64,000 bases of DNA from Streptomyces reniochalinae. Lineage in GTDB: Bacteria; Actinomycetota; Actinomycetes; Streptomycetales; Streptomycetaceae. The stretch lies in the NCBI RefSeq assembly GCF_003323735.1, contig NZ_QOIM01000038.1:434001-498000 (forward strand). Direction: 5' to 3'. Within the stretch, counting starts at the first letter, position 1. Each line of letters begins with the position of its first letter. A program made the position numbers and the translations under genes. Shown piece by piece: positions 42,585 to 53,858 of this stretch. The notes under the pieces were generated by a model. The model searched no databases, was not told the DNA's origin, and was given only the letters and a program-made list of their open reading frames with translations.

Positions 42585-42920
42585 TTACGCCGCCGTCTGT
42601 ACCGGCGGCCCGGTCACGGTGAACTCTCCGCCGCTTCGGTGCTCCGGAGTTCGTGCGTCCCCGTGGTAACTCGACGGCATGCACACGGTGGGTGACACCC
42701 AGTGGGACCACGGCAGGGTGAAGGTTATGTGTTTCCTGCCGGAGTTGAACCACTGGACGCGGGTCCACTCGGCCGAGTGGAATTCGGTGACTTCAGTGGA
42801 GGCGGGCGGCGGAGGTGGTGGTACGTCGAGCATGCTAAAGGCGCTCTTTCGATGGTGGGAATTCCCCTGCCAATCGCAGGGAAGGCCCCGAGCGTAGGCG
42901 AGCGCGCTGGCAACGATCAA
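42585..42920 (-). CDS. Putative small protein downstream of the SARP regulator
   Basis: Frame open from a TTG at 42920 that overlaps the SARP stop (TTGA), 111 aa; an internal ATG at 42833 would give 82 aa starting MLDVPPPPPPASTEVTEF. The part HSAEWTRVQWFNSGRKHITF with the following TLPWSHWVSPTVC has a natural aromatic-rich composition with no matching alternative frame, so it may be a real small gene co-transcribed with the regulator. No known motif. Low GC like its neighbours. Confidence 0.4.
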   Translation of the reverse strand: MIVASALAYARGLPCDWQGNSHHRKSAFSMLDVPPPPPPASTEVTEFHSAEWTRVQWFNSGRKHITFTLPWSHWVSPTVCMPSSYHGDARTPEHRSGGEFTVTGPPVQTAA

Positions 42921-45900
42921 GCTCCGGTCTGATTTTCACTGTTGGGCTGCGTCTGAAGTATCCTTTCCCGCAGGCGCGCCACTTCTGACTCGTCGAGGGT
43001 TTGGAATATGCCAATGGCGATTGCCCACAGCTCTTGCGCCCGTTCCGGTTGCCCTCTGGCCATCAGCAGTTCAGCGGTGGCGTCCAGCGTGCGCGCCTCT
43101 TCCTCCGGCGCCTGAAGCCTCCGGGCGAGGTCGAGCGACTCTTCGAGGCACTGCTGGGACCTTTCGAGACGACCGAGGTGGCGCTGGGCAGTGCCCAGCC
43201 CGCGGAGCGCCTGGGCCTCTTCCAGACCTGCGCCGATGTCGCGGGCCAGCGCCAGCGCCCGGCTGTGCTGACCGACTGCTTCCTCGTACCGGGCGGATGC
43301 GCCGAGGACGTTGCCGAGGGCGACGCGAGTGATGGTCTCGCTTCTCCGGTCTCCGAGCTTCTGGAAAGATCCGAGCGCCTCCTCATACAGTTCCAGTACG
43401 GCGCTCATCTCTTCAGGAACGACAAACGTGTTACCCAGATTGAGCCGAGCCAAGGCCTGCTCCGAGCGGCTCCCTGATTCGATTGCGATCTCCAATGACC
43501 GGTAGAAGAAACGACGCGCTGATTTCCTGTCCCCCATGTGCAAGTGGACGTCCGCGAGATTGTTGAGCGCTTGCGCCTCTCCCCGCGTGTCACCGATTTC
43601 ACGAAAGGCCAGGAGAGCTTCCTGGAAGAACCTGAAGGAAGTGGTGTGGTGTCCCAGATGCAGGTGGGCGATGCCCATGTTGTTGGTGCTTCGAGCCTGG
43701 TTCCACCGGTCTCGCGTGCGGATGCGGATCTCCAGGGCTTCGTTCTGCACCTCCAGCATTCGGCGATACTCGGCACGGTGCCAGTGGAGTATTCCCAGCT
43801 GGTGGAGAGCTTCGGCGGTGCACTCGGGGTCGTGCGTACGCCGGGCCAGCTCGAGAGCTCGCCTGCCGGCCGCTTCCGCCTCCTCGTAGCGTGCCGCGTG
43901 GGCGTGCGTGACGCTGAGGTCTGTCAGTGCCAGCGCTTCGGCCCGGTCGGCGCCCTGGGAGTTCCAATGGTGCGCCGCGTGACGGTGCATCCGCTCCGCC
44001 TCGTCCCACAGCCCTTCACTGTCCAAGAACGCCGCCAGTATGTGCGCCATTTCCGCGGCCGCGCCGGGAAGACCGTGCGTACGCGCGTGCTGCTCCGCAG
44101 CGATCAAGGCTGGGCTCTCCGTCAGCAGCCAGTTCCTGGCCTCCTGGGCGTCGGACAGGTCGGGCAGTACGTCGGGAGAGGTGGCTGTGGTGAGGACGAG
44201 CCGAGTGCGCCGGGGGTGAGCTCGGGTGTCGGCGTGTAAGGCGGCGGCACGGTAGAACTCGACAAGACGGCTCACGGCGTCGGTCTCTTCCCCGGAGTTC
44301 CTGCGGGCGAGCGTGAGGGCGTACTCCCCGAGCAGATCGTGGAATCGGTAGCGCTCCGGTGCGGGCTCAGTCAGCAGATTCGAGTCCAGCAGCGCCTCGA
44401 GCTGCCGCTCCGCCTGGTCGATCGGCTCACCGATGAGAGCGGCGGCCGCGTGAGTGCCGAAACCATGGCCGAAGTGCAGGCCCAAGCGTCGGAAGGCAGC
44501 CTGTTGCTGCCGCGTCAGAGTCCGGTAGGACAGTTCGAAGGCCCTGTCCAAACCGGCGTCCCGGTCCCGGATCTCCGCCAGCCTGCTGTGGCTCCGGGCC
44601 AGCTTCTGCGCCAGGTGACGCGTGCTCCAAGCGGGACGGGAGCGCAGTCGGCTCGCCGCCAGTTCGATCGCCAGGGGCAGTCGTCCGCACATCTCCACGA
44701 CGCGGGCCGTTCCGTCGACGTCCTGGGCACGCTCTGCCCCGGCGAGCCGGGAGAAGAGCGCCACCGCGTCCTTCCGCGGAAGGACATCGACGAACAGGGG
44801 GCGTACCCCCGGGACACCCGACAACCGCTGCCGGCTGGTGACGATCACCAATGACGGGGAGTCGAGGGGAAGGAGTGCCCGGATCTGCTCGGGACCCGCC
44901 GCGTCATCGAGGACCACAACGGTACGCCGTTCGCGCAGCAGGCTGCGCCACAAGCTGGTACGTTCCTCCAGCCCGTGCGGGATGTCCTGGGAGGCGAGGC
45001 CCAGGGACCTGAGCAGCGACGCGAGCGCAGCGGAGGGAGCCAGCGGGGTTCTGTCGGCGGAGTGTGCTTGGAGATCGACATAGAGCCGCCCGTCCGGGTA
45101 CGCGCTTGCCAGAGCGCGAGCGGCGTGGAAAGCCAGGAGCGACTTCCCGACACCCGCCATCCCCGAGACGCTCTCCACCGCGATCACGGTGCCGGCCGGA
45201 AACGGTTCCCGCAGCGCGGCGATCTCCCGGTCCCGCCCGATGAGGTCGGAGTGGGCTGGGAGGTTGTTGAGCGGTGTGGAGGCCGGTGCGCCCTGAGTTG
45301 CGGGCGCGAGTATGTCCCCCAACGGTGCCTGGCGCAGGATCAGACGGTGCAGGCGATCGAGTGACTCGCCGGGGTCAGTGCCCAGTTGCTCGCGCAGTCG
45401 TCTGCGGAAGTCGACGTACAGACGCAACGCGTCCGCCTGTCTTCCGCAGCCGTAGTACGCGGTCATGAGGTGTTCCACGATGGTCTCGTTGGCCGGTTGC
45501 CGTTGAAGGAGGAGCGGCAGTTCCGCCGCCGGCTCCTCGAACTTCCCGCATCGGAGTTCGAGCGCGGCTTGCTCGATACGGATCGCCACGCGCTTCGTCT
45601 CCAGCCTCGCCCGGACTTCCTCGGCCCAGGTGCCGGTCAGTCCGGCCAGGGGTTCACCCCGCCAGAGCGATTCCGCCTCCCGCAGCGTGTCCAGTCTGCG
45701 AGCAGTCGACCTCTCCTGTGCGGCCCGGGCTCGCGCGGTGAGGTGGTGATAGCGGTGGAAGTCGATGAAGTCGGGTGCGAGGTCCAGCGTGTAGGTGTGC
45801 GCGTGCTGCGCGATGAGGGGGCGGTCGCACATATACCGGAACCGGCGTCGCAGCCTGGCCGCGTACGCGTGCAGGCTGGCATACGGCTTGGCCGGTGGAT

Positions 45901-46063
45901 CCTCGTCCCAGAGCCGGTGTATGAGGGTCTCCGACGAGATCGCCCTCCCCGCGTCGATCGCCAATGAGGCCAGAAGCGCACGTTCTTTGGCCGACCCGAG
46001 TGAGTCGTGGCGTCCGGCCGACTGGAGGCCGACGGGCCCAAGGACGAGAATAGTGAAGTCCAC
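42917..46063 (-). CDS. SARP/AfsR-family regulator with NB-ARC and TPR domains
   Basis: 1048 aa from GTG 46063. Residues ~1-95 are an OmpR-type winged helix (LGPVGLQSAGRHDSLGSAKERALLASLA), ~98-245 the bacterial transcriptional activator (BTAD) domain, ~270-560 an NB-ARC ATPase (Walker A GMAGVGKSLLA, ~300; VVVLDDAAG as Walker B), and ~680-1040 TPR repeats (many GxxxLGNLAxxHxxLG-like units). This is the AfsR architecture: a transcription activator gated by nucleotide and TPR interactions, usually of secondary metabolism. Target unknown; no biosynthetic cluster is adjacent. Codon use has more A/T at third positions than the core genes. Confidence 0.93.
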   Translation of the reverse strand: MDFTILVLGPVGLQSAGRHDSLGSAKERALLASLAIDAGRAISSETLIHRLWDEDPPAKPYASLHAYAARLRRRFRYMCDRPLIAQHAHTYTLDLAPDFIDFHRYHHLTARARAAQERSTARRLDTLREAESLWRGEPLAGLTGTWAEEVRARLETKRVAIRIEQAALELRCGKFEEPAAELPLLLQRQPANETIVEHLMTAYYGCGRQADALRLYVDFRRRLREQLGTDPGESLDRLHRLILRQAPLGDILAPATQGAPASTPLNNLPAHSDLIGRDREIAALREPFPAGTVIAVESVSGMAGVGKSLLAFHAARALASAYPDGRLYVDLQAHSADRTPLAPSAALASLLRSLGLASQDIPHGLEERTSLWRSLLRERRTVVVLDDAAGPEQIRALLPLDSPSLVIVTSRQRLSGVPGVRPLFVDVLPRKDAVALFSRLAGAERAQDVDGTARVVEMCGRLPLAIELAASRLRSRPAWSTRHLAQKLARSHSRLAEIRDRDAGLDRAFELSYRTLTRQQQAAFRRLGLHFGHGFGTHAAAALIGEPIDQAERQLEALLDSNLLTEPAPERYRFHDLLGEYALTLARRNSGEETDAVSRLVEFYRAAALHADTRAHPRRTRLVLTTATSPDVLPDLSDAQEARNWLLTESPALIAAEQHARTHGLPGAAAEMAHILAAFLDSEGLWDEAERMHRHAAHHWNSQGADRAEALALTDLSVTHAHAARYEEAEAAGRRALELARRTHDPECTAEALHQLGILHWHRAEYRRMLEVQNEALEIRIRTRDRWNQARSTNNMGIAHLHLGHHTTSFRFFQEALLAFREIGDTRGEAQALNNLADVHLHMGDRKSARRFFYRSLEIAIESGSRSEQALARLNLGNTFVVPEEMSAVLELYEEALGSFQKLGDRRSETITRVALGNVLGASARYEEAVGQHSRALALARDIGAGLEEAQALRGLGTAQRHLGRLERSQQCLEESLDLARRLQAPEEEARTLDATAELLMARGQPERAQELWAIAIGIFQTLDESEVARLRERILQTQPNSENQTGA

Positions 46064-46311
46064 CAGCGTTCCCTTCGCCGGTTCGACTTGTTCTCTCTTG
46101 CCGGAGATCGCCTGAGCCGAGCGGGCTGATATCTCCTCGGCCGAGGATGGCAGGCCGAAGCCCGTCTAGCCAGAACCTTCCCCTTGATCCGCCTGGTTGG
46201 CCAGAATGATTCGGCTGGTGAGGTGGTACTGCTTGCCGCCGACGCGAACGGGTAGCACACGTTCTGATCAGGGACCTGATGACCGTGTTCCCAAAGACGG
46301 GAAGGGGCGGG

Positions 46312-48744
46312 ATGGAAGCGCTCACAGTTACGGATCTCACTGCCGCCTTGACTACCGCTGTCCGAAAACCGCTCGCCTGGAACAGCCTTTCAGAACTGAT
46401 CAACGGGGCAGCCGAAGGGCCGGGACACCCGCTTTGTGAGGCCCTGATGGCTCTCGAATCGGAACCGGCGAGCCGAAGCCGTGCAATTACACTCGCTCAA
46501 GTATTACTTGAACGTGCGCGTGTTCACTCGGAATTCGGTACTGCGCTGAGTGGGTGGATGTTCGACGAATCAGCGACCGCACAGGACGGACCGGGTGAGC
46601 ACGCCGGGGAGATTCGGAACGTCGTCGACAGCGGTCGGCTCTCCGGAACCGTTGTCCAGGCCGCTGAGATACATGGTGGCGTACATGTCCTGACGGAGCC
46701 TGCCACCAGGATGCCGGTGCCACGGCAGTTGCTGCCGGCGCCCTCGGATTTCGTCGACCGTGACACCGACCTGGCGTCATTGCACCGGGCCCGGGCCGAG
46801 CACCGCGGCGCCTCCGGTTTGATCGTCGCGGTGACAGGTCCTGCTGGTGTGGGCAAGACGGCATTGGTGTCCCGCTGGCTGACGAGCATCGCCCCGGCCT
46901 TCCCGGACGGCCAGCTCTACGCGGATCTGGGCGGGTACTCGCTCGGTGGACCACAGCTGCCCAGCGACGTCCTGGGCAGGCTGCTGCGGTCTTTGGGATG
47001 CGCCCACGTACCCACCGAGCTGGCGGAGAAGGCAGCCCTGTGGCGTTCCGTGACGGCAGGCCGCCAGGTGGCGGTCATGCTGGACAACGCTCTGAGCGCG
47101 GCCCAGGTCCGCCCGCTGCTGCCTGGCGGGCGGGACAGCCTGGTAGCCGTCGTCAGCCGCCGGAGACTGACCGGGCTCGGTCTTGACGGTGCGGTGTTCC
47201 GCGCGTTGGACGTTCTCGGCTCGACCGCGTCGGCCGAGTTGTTCCGCCGCCGTGTCGGAGGATGCCGAGCCTCGGAAGACCCCGCCGCGGTCCGGCGCAT
47301 CGCCGCGCTCTGTGCCGGTTTCCCGCTGGCGGTCTGTGTGGCCGCGGCGCGTGTGGCGGCCCGGCCCCGGCAGAGTGTGGCCGCCTTGGCCGGAGGGATG
47401 ACGGCGGACGCCCGTCGTTTCGAGTCCCTCCGCGTGGACGGGGACAGCGTCGTGGAGTCGGCGTTGGACGACTCCTACCGAGCTCTGACGGGCGAGGTGG
47501 CGCGCGCGTACAGACGACTCGGTGTTCTCCCCGTGGACGTCTTCGGGGTCGATGCCGCCGCGGCCGCTTGCGCTGTCAGCCGCCCGCGGATGCAACAGCT
47601 CCTGGACGAGCTGGTGGAGGCCAGCCTTCTGGAGGACGCGGGGAACCGCCCGGCCACGGAGCCGGGATTCCGGTTGCACGATCTCATCCGCCTGCACGCC
47701 CTGCACAGGTCCCGCAGCGAGGAGGGCGAGGGGACGTCGACCGAGGTTGTCCGACGTTGCCTCGAGTGGTATCTGGCGACCGCCACAGCCGCCAGATACC
47801 TGTTGGCACCGACCCACCGCCGGATGCGCCGGGACTACCTCTTCTCGCCTGTCCGGGCCCTCGGTTTCGAAAGCCCCGACGCCGCTTTGGAGTGGATGAA
47901 CGCGGAAGGGCCGAGCCTGATGCGCCTGGTGCGGCTGGCCTCGGAGCGTGGGTGGAGCGACGTCTGCTGGCAACTGGTCGACGCGATGCAGCCGTGGTTC
48001 CTGCGCTCGCGCCCTTACGACCTGTGGGTCGAGTCCCATCGGATCGGTCTGGCAGCGGCCCGGAACGCCGGTCACGCGGAGGGTGTCAGCCGGATGCTCA
48101 CCACGGGGGGCAGCGGCCTGTACAACGCCGGGCGCCTCGATGAGGCACTCGACTGGTTCACCTCGGCGCGGGAGGACGCAAGCCACCGCGGTGATCGCCG
48201 TGCGAAGGCTCAGGCACTGCACGGCCTGGGACAGACCCACCGGCTGGCCGGCCGGCTGGACCTGGCCAAGGCGCTCTTCACCGAGGCCCTCGACATCCGC
48301 TCGGCCATCGGACACCGCAGGGGAGCAGCCCTCTCCCGCCTCTGTCTGGGTGATGTGGCCCTCGCCGGCGACCGGCCTGACGAAGCGCGGCTGTACCTGG
48401 CGAGAGCCCGAGCGGAGTTGACGGCCGTCCAGGACCGGTACGACGCCGCGCGAGCGCTGGCCTTCCTGGGCCGCGCCCACGCTCATCCGTCCGTACGCCA
48501 CCCCGACGAGGCCGTGCGTCTGCTCGTCGCGGCCCTGGAGGAGTTCCGGGCCGCGGGTTCAGTGCATTGGCAGGCCCGGGTTCTGGAGATGCTGGGGCAA
48601 ACGGCACAGGAGTACGGCGCCTCCGACGCGGCCAGGCGCCACTTCCGGGACTCCCTCCGCCTCTACCAGCCCGTGAGCCCCGGGGACAGTGAACGGCTGG
48701 AGGGGCGCCTTCGGAAGCTGAGACCCGAGCCGACGGACGGATGA
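46312..48744 (+). CDS. NB-ARC/TPR (STAND) protein without SARP DNA-binding domain
   Basis: 810 aa from ATG 46312 (GGAAGGGG upstream; ATG 46279 also in frame). Residues 1-90 are a helical domain of unknown type. Then comes the SGTVVQAAEIHGGVHV element common just before STAND ATPases in Streptomyces, an NB-ARC domain with P-loop GPAGVGKTALV (~175) and VAVMLDNALSAAQVRPLLPG, and C-terminal TPRs (~580-800). It may sense a ligand through TPRs and signal by oligomerisation. It is divergent from the SARP regulator, with 215 bp between ORFs. Its 3' end overlaps the convergent small gene. Confidence 0.88.
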   Translation: MEALTVTDLTAALTTAVRKPLAWNSLSELINGAAEGPGHPLCEALMALESEPASRSRAITLAQVLLERARVHSEFGTALSGWMFDESATAQDGPGEHAGEIRNVVDSGRLSGTVVQAAEIHGGVHVLTEPATRMPVPRQLLPAPSDFVDRDTDLASLHRARAEHRGASGLIVAVTGPAGVGKTALVSRWLTSIAPAFPDGQLYADLGGYSLGGPQLPSDVLGRLLRSLGCAHVPTELAEKAALWRSVTAGRQVAVMLDNALSAAQVRPLLPGGRDSLVAVVSRRRLTGLGLDGAVFRALDVLGSTASAELFRRRVGGCRASEDPAAVRRIAALCAGFPLAVCVAAARVAARPRQSVAALAGGMTADARRFESLRVDGDSVVESALDDSYRALTGEVARAYRRLGVLPVDVFGVDAAAAACAVSRPRMQQLLDELVEASLLEDAGNRPATEPGFRLHDLIRLHALHRSRSEEGEGTSTEVVRRCLEWYLATATAARYLLAPTHRRMRRDYLFSPVRALGFESPDAALEWMNAEGPSLMRLVRLASERGWSDVCWQLVDAMQPWFLRSRPYDLWVESHRIGLAAARNAGHAEGVSRMLTTGGSGLYNAGRLDEALDWFTSAREDASHRGDRRAKAQALHGLGQTHRLAGRLDLAKALFTEALDIRSAIGHRRGAALSRLCLGDVALAGDRPDEARLYLARARAELTAVQDRYDAARALAFLGRAHAHPSVRHPDEAVRLLVAALEEFRAAGSVHWQARVLEMLGQTAQEYGASDAARRHFRDSLRLYQPVSPGDSERLEGRLRKLRPEPTDG

Positions 48745-49109
48745 CCTGGAAGGTAGACCGCTTGCAGCCGGTCGAGCGTGAAACCCCGTATCAGCCAGGC
48801 ATGCACGGCGTCGGCGAGCCGGCGATGTTCTTCCGGCCCCATCCCCGTGCGACCGGCGAGGAGGAGCCGTCCTCCGCCCCGGCACAGGACGGAACACCAG
48901 ACCTCGTGATGCCCGATTCCCGAGGAGCGAAGAGTGACACACAAGCACCCGGGGTAGCGCCTCAGCAACGCGGTGGGAGAGTGTGCCGCCGTTCCGTACA
49001 GAACATCAGCGCACTGGCGCATCCTCTCCTCGACGCCGCTGTCGAGGTCCACACTCAGACATGCATCGGCCGACGGTGACGACGCGGCGCGTGGGATGAC
49101 AGCCCTCAT
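48663..49109 (-). CDS. Hypothetical protein coupled to the glycosyltransferase-like gene (148 aa)
   Basis: MRAVIPRAASSPSADACLSVDLDSGVEERM from ATG 49109, which overlaps the upstream stop by 4 bp (ATGA). The middle (HSPTALLRRYPGCLCVTLRSSGIGHHEVWCSVL with GGGRLLLAGRTGMGPEEHRRLADAVHAWLI) looks like a compact alpha/beta domain. The last ~25 residues are basic and run antisense over the end of the NB-ARC gene (82 bp). Not recognised. Confidence 0.6.
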   Translation of the reverse strand: MRAVIPRAASSPSADACLSVDLDSGVEERMRQCADVLYGTAAHSPTALLRRYPGCLCVTLRSSGIGHHEVWCSVLCRGGGRLLLAGRTGMGPEEHRRLADAVHAWLIRGFTLDRLQAVYLPGHPSVGSGLSFRRRPSSRSLSPGLTGW

Positions 49110-50365
49110 GAGGCACCCCCACGCGCTGAGCCGGAAGCCGCCCTCAAAGTCTCCAGGGGGAGCGGCATCGGCAGCGGGGGTGTGCCGGGAGGGAAGGCAG
49201 GCTGTCCCAGACCCAGCACTCGGTACAGCAGGCGCCGGAAGTTCCTGCTGGAGAGACCCGGTTCAGAAGAGAGCCGGGCCGCTATGCGGGCGTAATCCTC
49301 AGCGACGTACTCGTCCTTCGCGTAGGCGAGCTGCTCAGTGAGCGGGTGGCTTGCCGAGAGCGTCGGCGCCGTCAACGCCAGTTCGAGACCCGGAGACGCC
49401 GGGTTCGCGTCACGGTGCGGGAAGTGGGTCATCAGGATCGGGGCGCCCGTCATGGTGCCGTAGAGCGTCACGGAACCGTAGTCGCCGATGATCCAGTCGG
49501 CGGCGATCAGAGGTGGGCGCCAGTCGGCCTCCGGGGACAGGACGGTGTACCCGGCGTCCCGGCAGCCCGCGAGCCAGGCGCGCACCTGCCAGGCGCCGTA
49601 GCGCGCCCACACGTTGGGGTGGACGAGAACGGCGACCCGGAAAGCGTCCTGCGGCAACTCGGCCAGGAGCCGGGGAAGCAGGGCCCCGATCCGGTTGAAC
49701 GACGACGTCTTCCCCCACGTGGAGGACACGAGAACCAGCTTCTGGCCGGGCAGCAACCCCAGGGCGGCGCGGTAGTCGTCTCGCAGCGGCAGGCTCCGCA
49801 GAATGCGGTCGTAGCATGGGTCACCGGTGACCGTGGCGATGGAAAGCGCTTCGGGGCACCAGCGTTCCAGAGCAGCGAGGTCGTCCCGGTGTGCCAGTGC
49901 GACTGCCGCGGGTACGACCTCGCCTTCCCAGGTCAGGTACCCCTTTCCGGTGATACCACCAGGGGCGCGCGTTTCCCCGTGCGGGACGTCTTCGGCACGG
50001 GCGAGCTTCATGTGGCCCGCTCCGTGGGAGACGCGCACCAAGGGTGCCCGCAGTTGCTGGATTCCCGCCGACCCGGCGGCCAGGGCCAAGTCGTACTCCG
50101 TCCGTACGGCCTCATCCCAGCTGACCACGGTGGCTCCGAGCGCCCGCAGGAAGTCAGTGGCACCTGCGTTGAAGGGGTGCGGGGCGACCGTGAACGTGAC
50201 CTCGAACCGCAGATCTGCTTCCAGCAGCGGCAACAGGTCCTGGAGCCGCTTGCCGTACACCTCCGTGTGCACGACGACCAGCACCCTCTTGCCCGTCGCC
50301 AGAGTGGCCCACTTGCCGGTGGTTGCCTGTCCGCGGCTTGCCCTGTGGATGTCCTGGACCGACAT
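49106..50365 (-). CDS. Glycosyltransferase-B-like / CDP-glycerol glycerophosphotransferase-like protein
   Basis: 419 aa from ATG 50365 (ATG 50377 possible). Two Rossmann-like halves: KRVLVVVHTEVYGKRLQDLLPLLEADLRFEVTFTVAPH and later KLVLVSSTWGKTSSFNRIG, VLVHPNVWARYGAW and AADWIIGDYGSVTLYGTMTGAPILM. The WGKTS.. and DYGSV..Y segments resemble the C-terminal donor half of TagB/TagF-type polymerases (HP...N, D.SS). It would transfer an activated polyol or sugar phosphate, but the substrate is unknown. Coupled to the small downstream gene. Confidence 0.65.
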   Translation of the reverse strand: MSVQDIHRASRGQATTGKWATLATGKRVLVVVHTEVYGKRLQDLLPLLEADLRFEVTFTVAPHPFNAGATDFLRALGATVVSWDEAVRTEYDLALAAGSAGIQQLRAPLVRVSHGAGHMKLARAEDVPHGETRAPGGITGKGYLTWEGEVVPAAVALAHRDDLAALERWCPEALSIATVTGDPCYDRILRSLPLRDDYRAALGLLPGQKLVLVSSTWGKTSSFNRIGALLPRLLAELPQDAFRVAVLVHPNVWARYGAWQVRAWLAGCRDAGYTVLSPEADWRPPLIAADWIIGDYGSVTLYGTMTGAPILMTHFPHRDANPASPGLELALTAPTLSASHPLTEQLAYAKDEYVAEDYARIAARLSSEPGLSSRNFRRLLYRVLGLGQPAFPPGTPPLPMPLPLETLRAASGSARGGAS

Positions 50366-50499
50366 TCTTTCCCCCATGTCCTCGACGAATGGTGCGAGGA
50401 GGGGCTGCCCGTGGGCGGATACGGAAACCCTGTCGCTTCCTTGACATCTTCTTGCAGGGGCGGCACGGAGCCGCGCCGCGCTCCGGGTGTCCGCTCGAG

Positions 50500-50593
50500 C
50501 GTCACCGGCTGTGGGGGTGACGACCTCACACGCCGCCCCGTTCCGTTCGCCGGGGATCGGGCACCCGCTCGGTGGGAGCGACGAGGGAGGGCC
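50500..50593 (+). repeat. Dispersed repeat, copy B (right flank of accessory block)
   Basis: CGTCACC...GGTGACG palindrome (50500-50522) followed by the element at 50527-50593 that matches copy A (42490-42557) in direct orientation. Its last bases run into the ribosome-binding site GAGGGAGG of the DUF1206 gene, so this copy also serves as that gene's leader. Confidence 0.85.
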
Positions 50594-50595
50594 TG

Positions 50596-51489
50596 ATGGA
50601 CATGTCCGTATCCGGTGTCCGAGGAAGAGGACGAGGACGAGCGCGAGGGCGAGGGCGTGGTGGGGCGCGGGAGGTGAGTGTGCGGGCCCAGGCGCGGGCG
50701 CGGCCCGTGTTGGGCTGGGCGGCGCGGGCCGGGTTCGCGGGGCGCGGGTTCATCTACCTGCTGGTCGGCGTGCTGGCGTTGCAGGTGGCGTTCGCCGACG
50801 GGAAGAGGGGCGGGCAGGCGGACCGCGGCGGGGCGCTGCGGGAGGTGGCCGGCAGGCCGTTCGGGGCGTTCGTGCTGTGGGCCTTGGGGCTGGCGCTGGC
50901 GGGTATGGCGCTGTGGCGGTTGGCGGAAGCCGTCTGGGGTGTCACCGAGCCCGAGGGGCACAGGGCGCACAAGCGGCTGCTGTCGGCGGCGCGTGGCGTC
51001 TTCTACGGGTTCGTGGCCTACTCGGTGCTGGCGTTCGCCGCCGGCGACCGCGGCAGCGGCAGCGGCGCGTCCGACAAGCAGTCGAAGGACGTGACGGCCG
51101 AGGTGCTCGGGCTGCCCGCCGGACAGTGGCTGATGGGCGCGGTGGGCGCCGGAGTGGTCGTCGCCGGGGTGGTGATGGCCGGGCGCGCGGCGCTGCGTAC
51201 CTACCACGAGCAGCTGAGGACCGGCCAGATGTCGCGGCGCCAGCGCCGGTTCGTCGACGTGACGGGTGTCGCCGGCGGCGTGGCGCGCGGTCTGGTGTTC
51301 GCCGCGGCGGGGGTCTTCCTTTCGCGCGCGGCCCTCGCGTACGAGCCGGAGAAGGCCAGGGGCATGGACGACACGCTGCGCTCCTTCACCGAGACCCCGG
51401 CGGGGCCCTGGCTGCTGGTCGCCGTGGCGGTGGGGCTGGGGCTCTTCGGCCTCTACTCCTTCGGCGTGGCGCGCTGGCGCAGGACCTGA
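50596..51489 (+). CDS. DUF1206 family membrane protein
   Basis: 297 aa from ATG 50596. After an Arg/Gly-rich N terminus (~30 residues) there are six transmembrane segments in three repeated pairs, each starting with the DUF1206 pattern (GWAARAGFAGRGFIYLLVGVLALQVAF; KRLLSAARGVFYGFVAYSVLAF; VTGVAGGVARGLVFAAAGVFLSRAAL). Function unknown. It marks the right, core-genome boundary of the accessory block. Confidence 0.92.
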   Translation: MDMSVSGVRGRGRGRARGRGRGGAREVSVRAQARARPVLGWAARAGFAGRGFIYLLVGVLALQVAFADGKRGGQADRGGALREVAGRPFGAFVLWALGLALAGMALWRLAEAVWGVTEPEGHRAHKRLLSAARGVFYGFVAYSVLAFAAGDRGSGSGASDKQSKDVTAEVLGLPAGQWLMGAVGAGVVVAGVVMAGRAALRTYHEQLRTGQMSRRQRRFVDVTGVAGGVARGLVFAAAGVFLSRAALAYEPEKARGMDDTLRSFTETPAGPWLLVAVAVGLGLFGLYSFGVARWRRT

Positions 51490-51509
51490 GCCCGCCGGCC
51501 GGCGCGCGC

Positions 51510-51551
51510 GAGGGCCCCGGGGGCGGCGCGATGCCGCACCCCGGGGCCCTC
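51510..51551. terminator. Terminator between convergent DUF1206 and icd genes
   Basis: Perfect 13-bp stem GAGGGCCCCGGGG / CCCCGGGGCCCTC with a 16-nt loop, 20 bp after the DUF1206 stop and 32 bp beyond the icd stop. Confidence 0.7.
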
Positions 51552-51583
51552 TTCAGCGGGCGCTCACCGGGCGGTCGGACGCC

Positions 51584-53803
<2,220 letters not shown>

Positions 53804-53844
53804 CGCTACTCCGCTTCGCGTCTGCGCGTCTCGCGTCTACATCG

Positions 53845-53858
53845 TCTCGATATCAAGA
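53845..53858. promoter_or_regulatory. Near-palindrome upstream of icd
   Basis: TCTCGATATCAAGA, two-fold symmetric apart from one base pair, followed by a second GATATC. It stands out in a GC-rich region. Located 42 bp before the icd start, it is a candidate operator. The rest of the 53804-54359 intergenic stretch contains only the hairpin at 54292 and no convincing gene. Confidence 0.45.
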
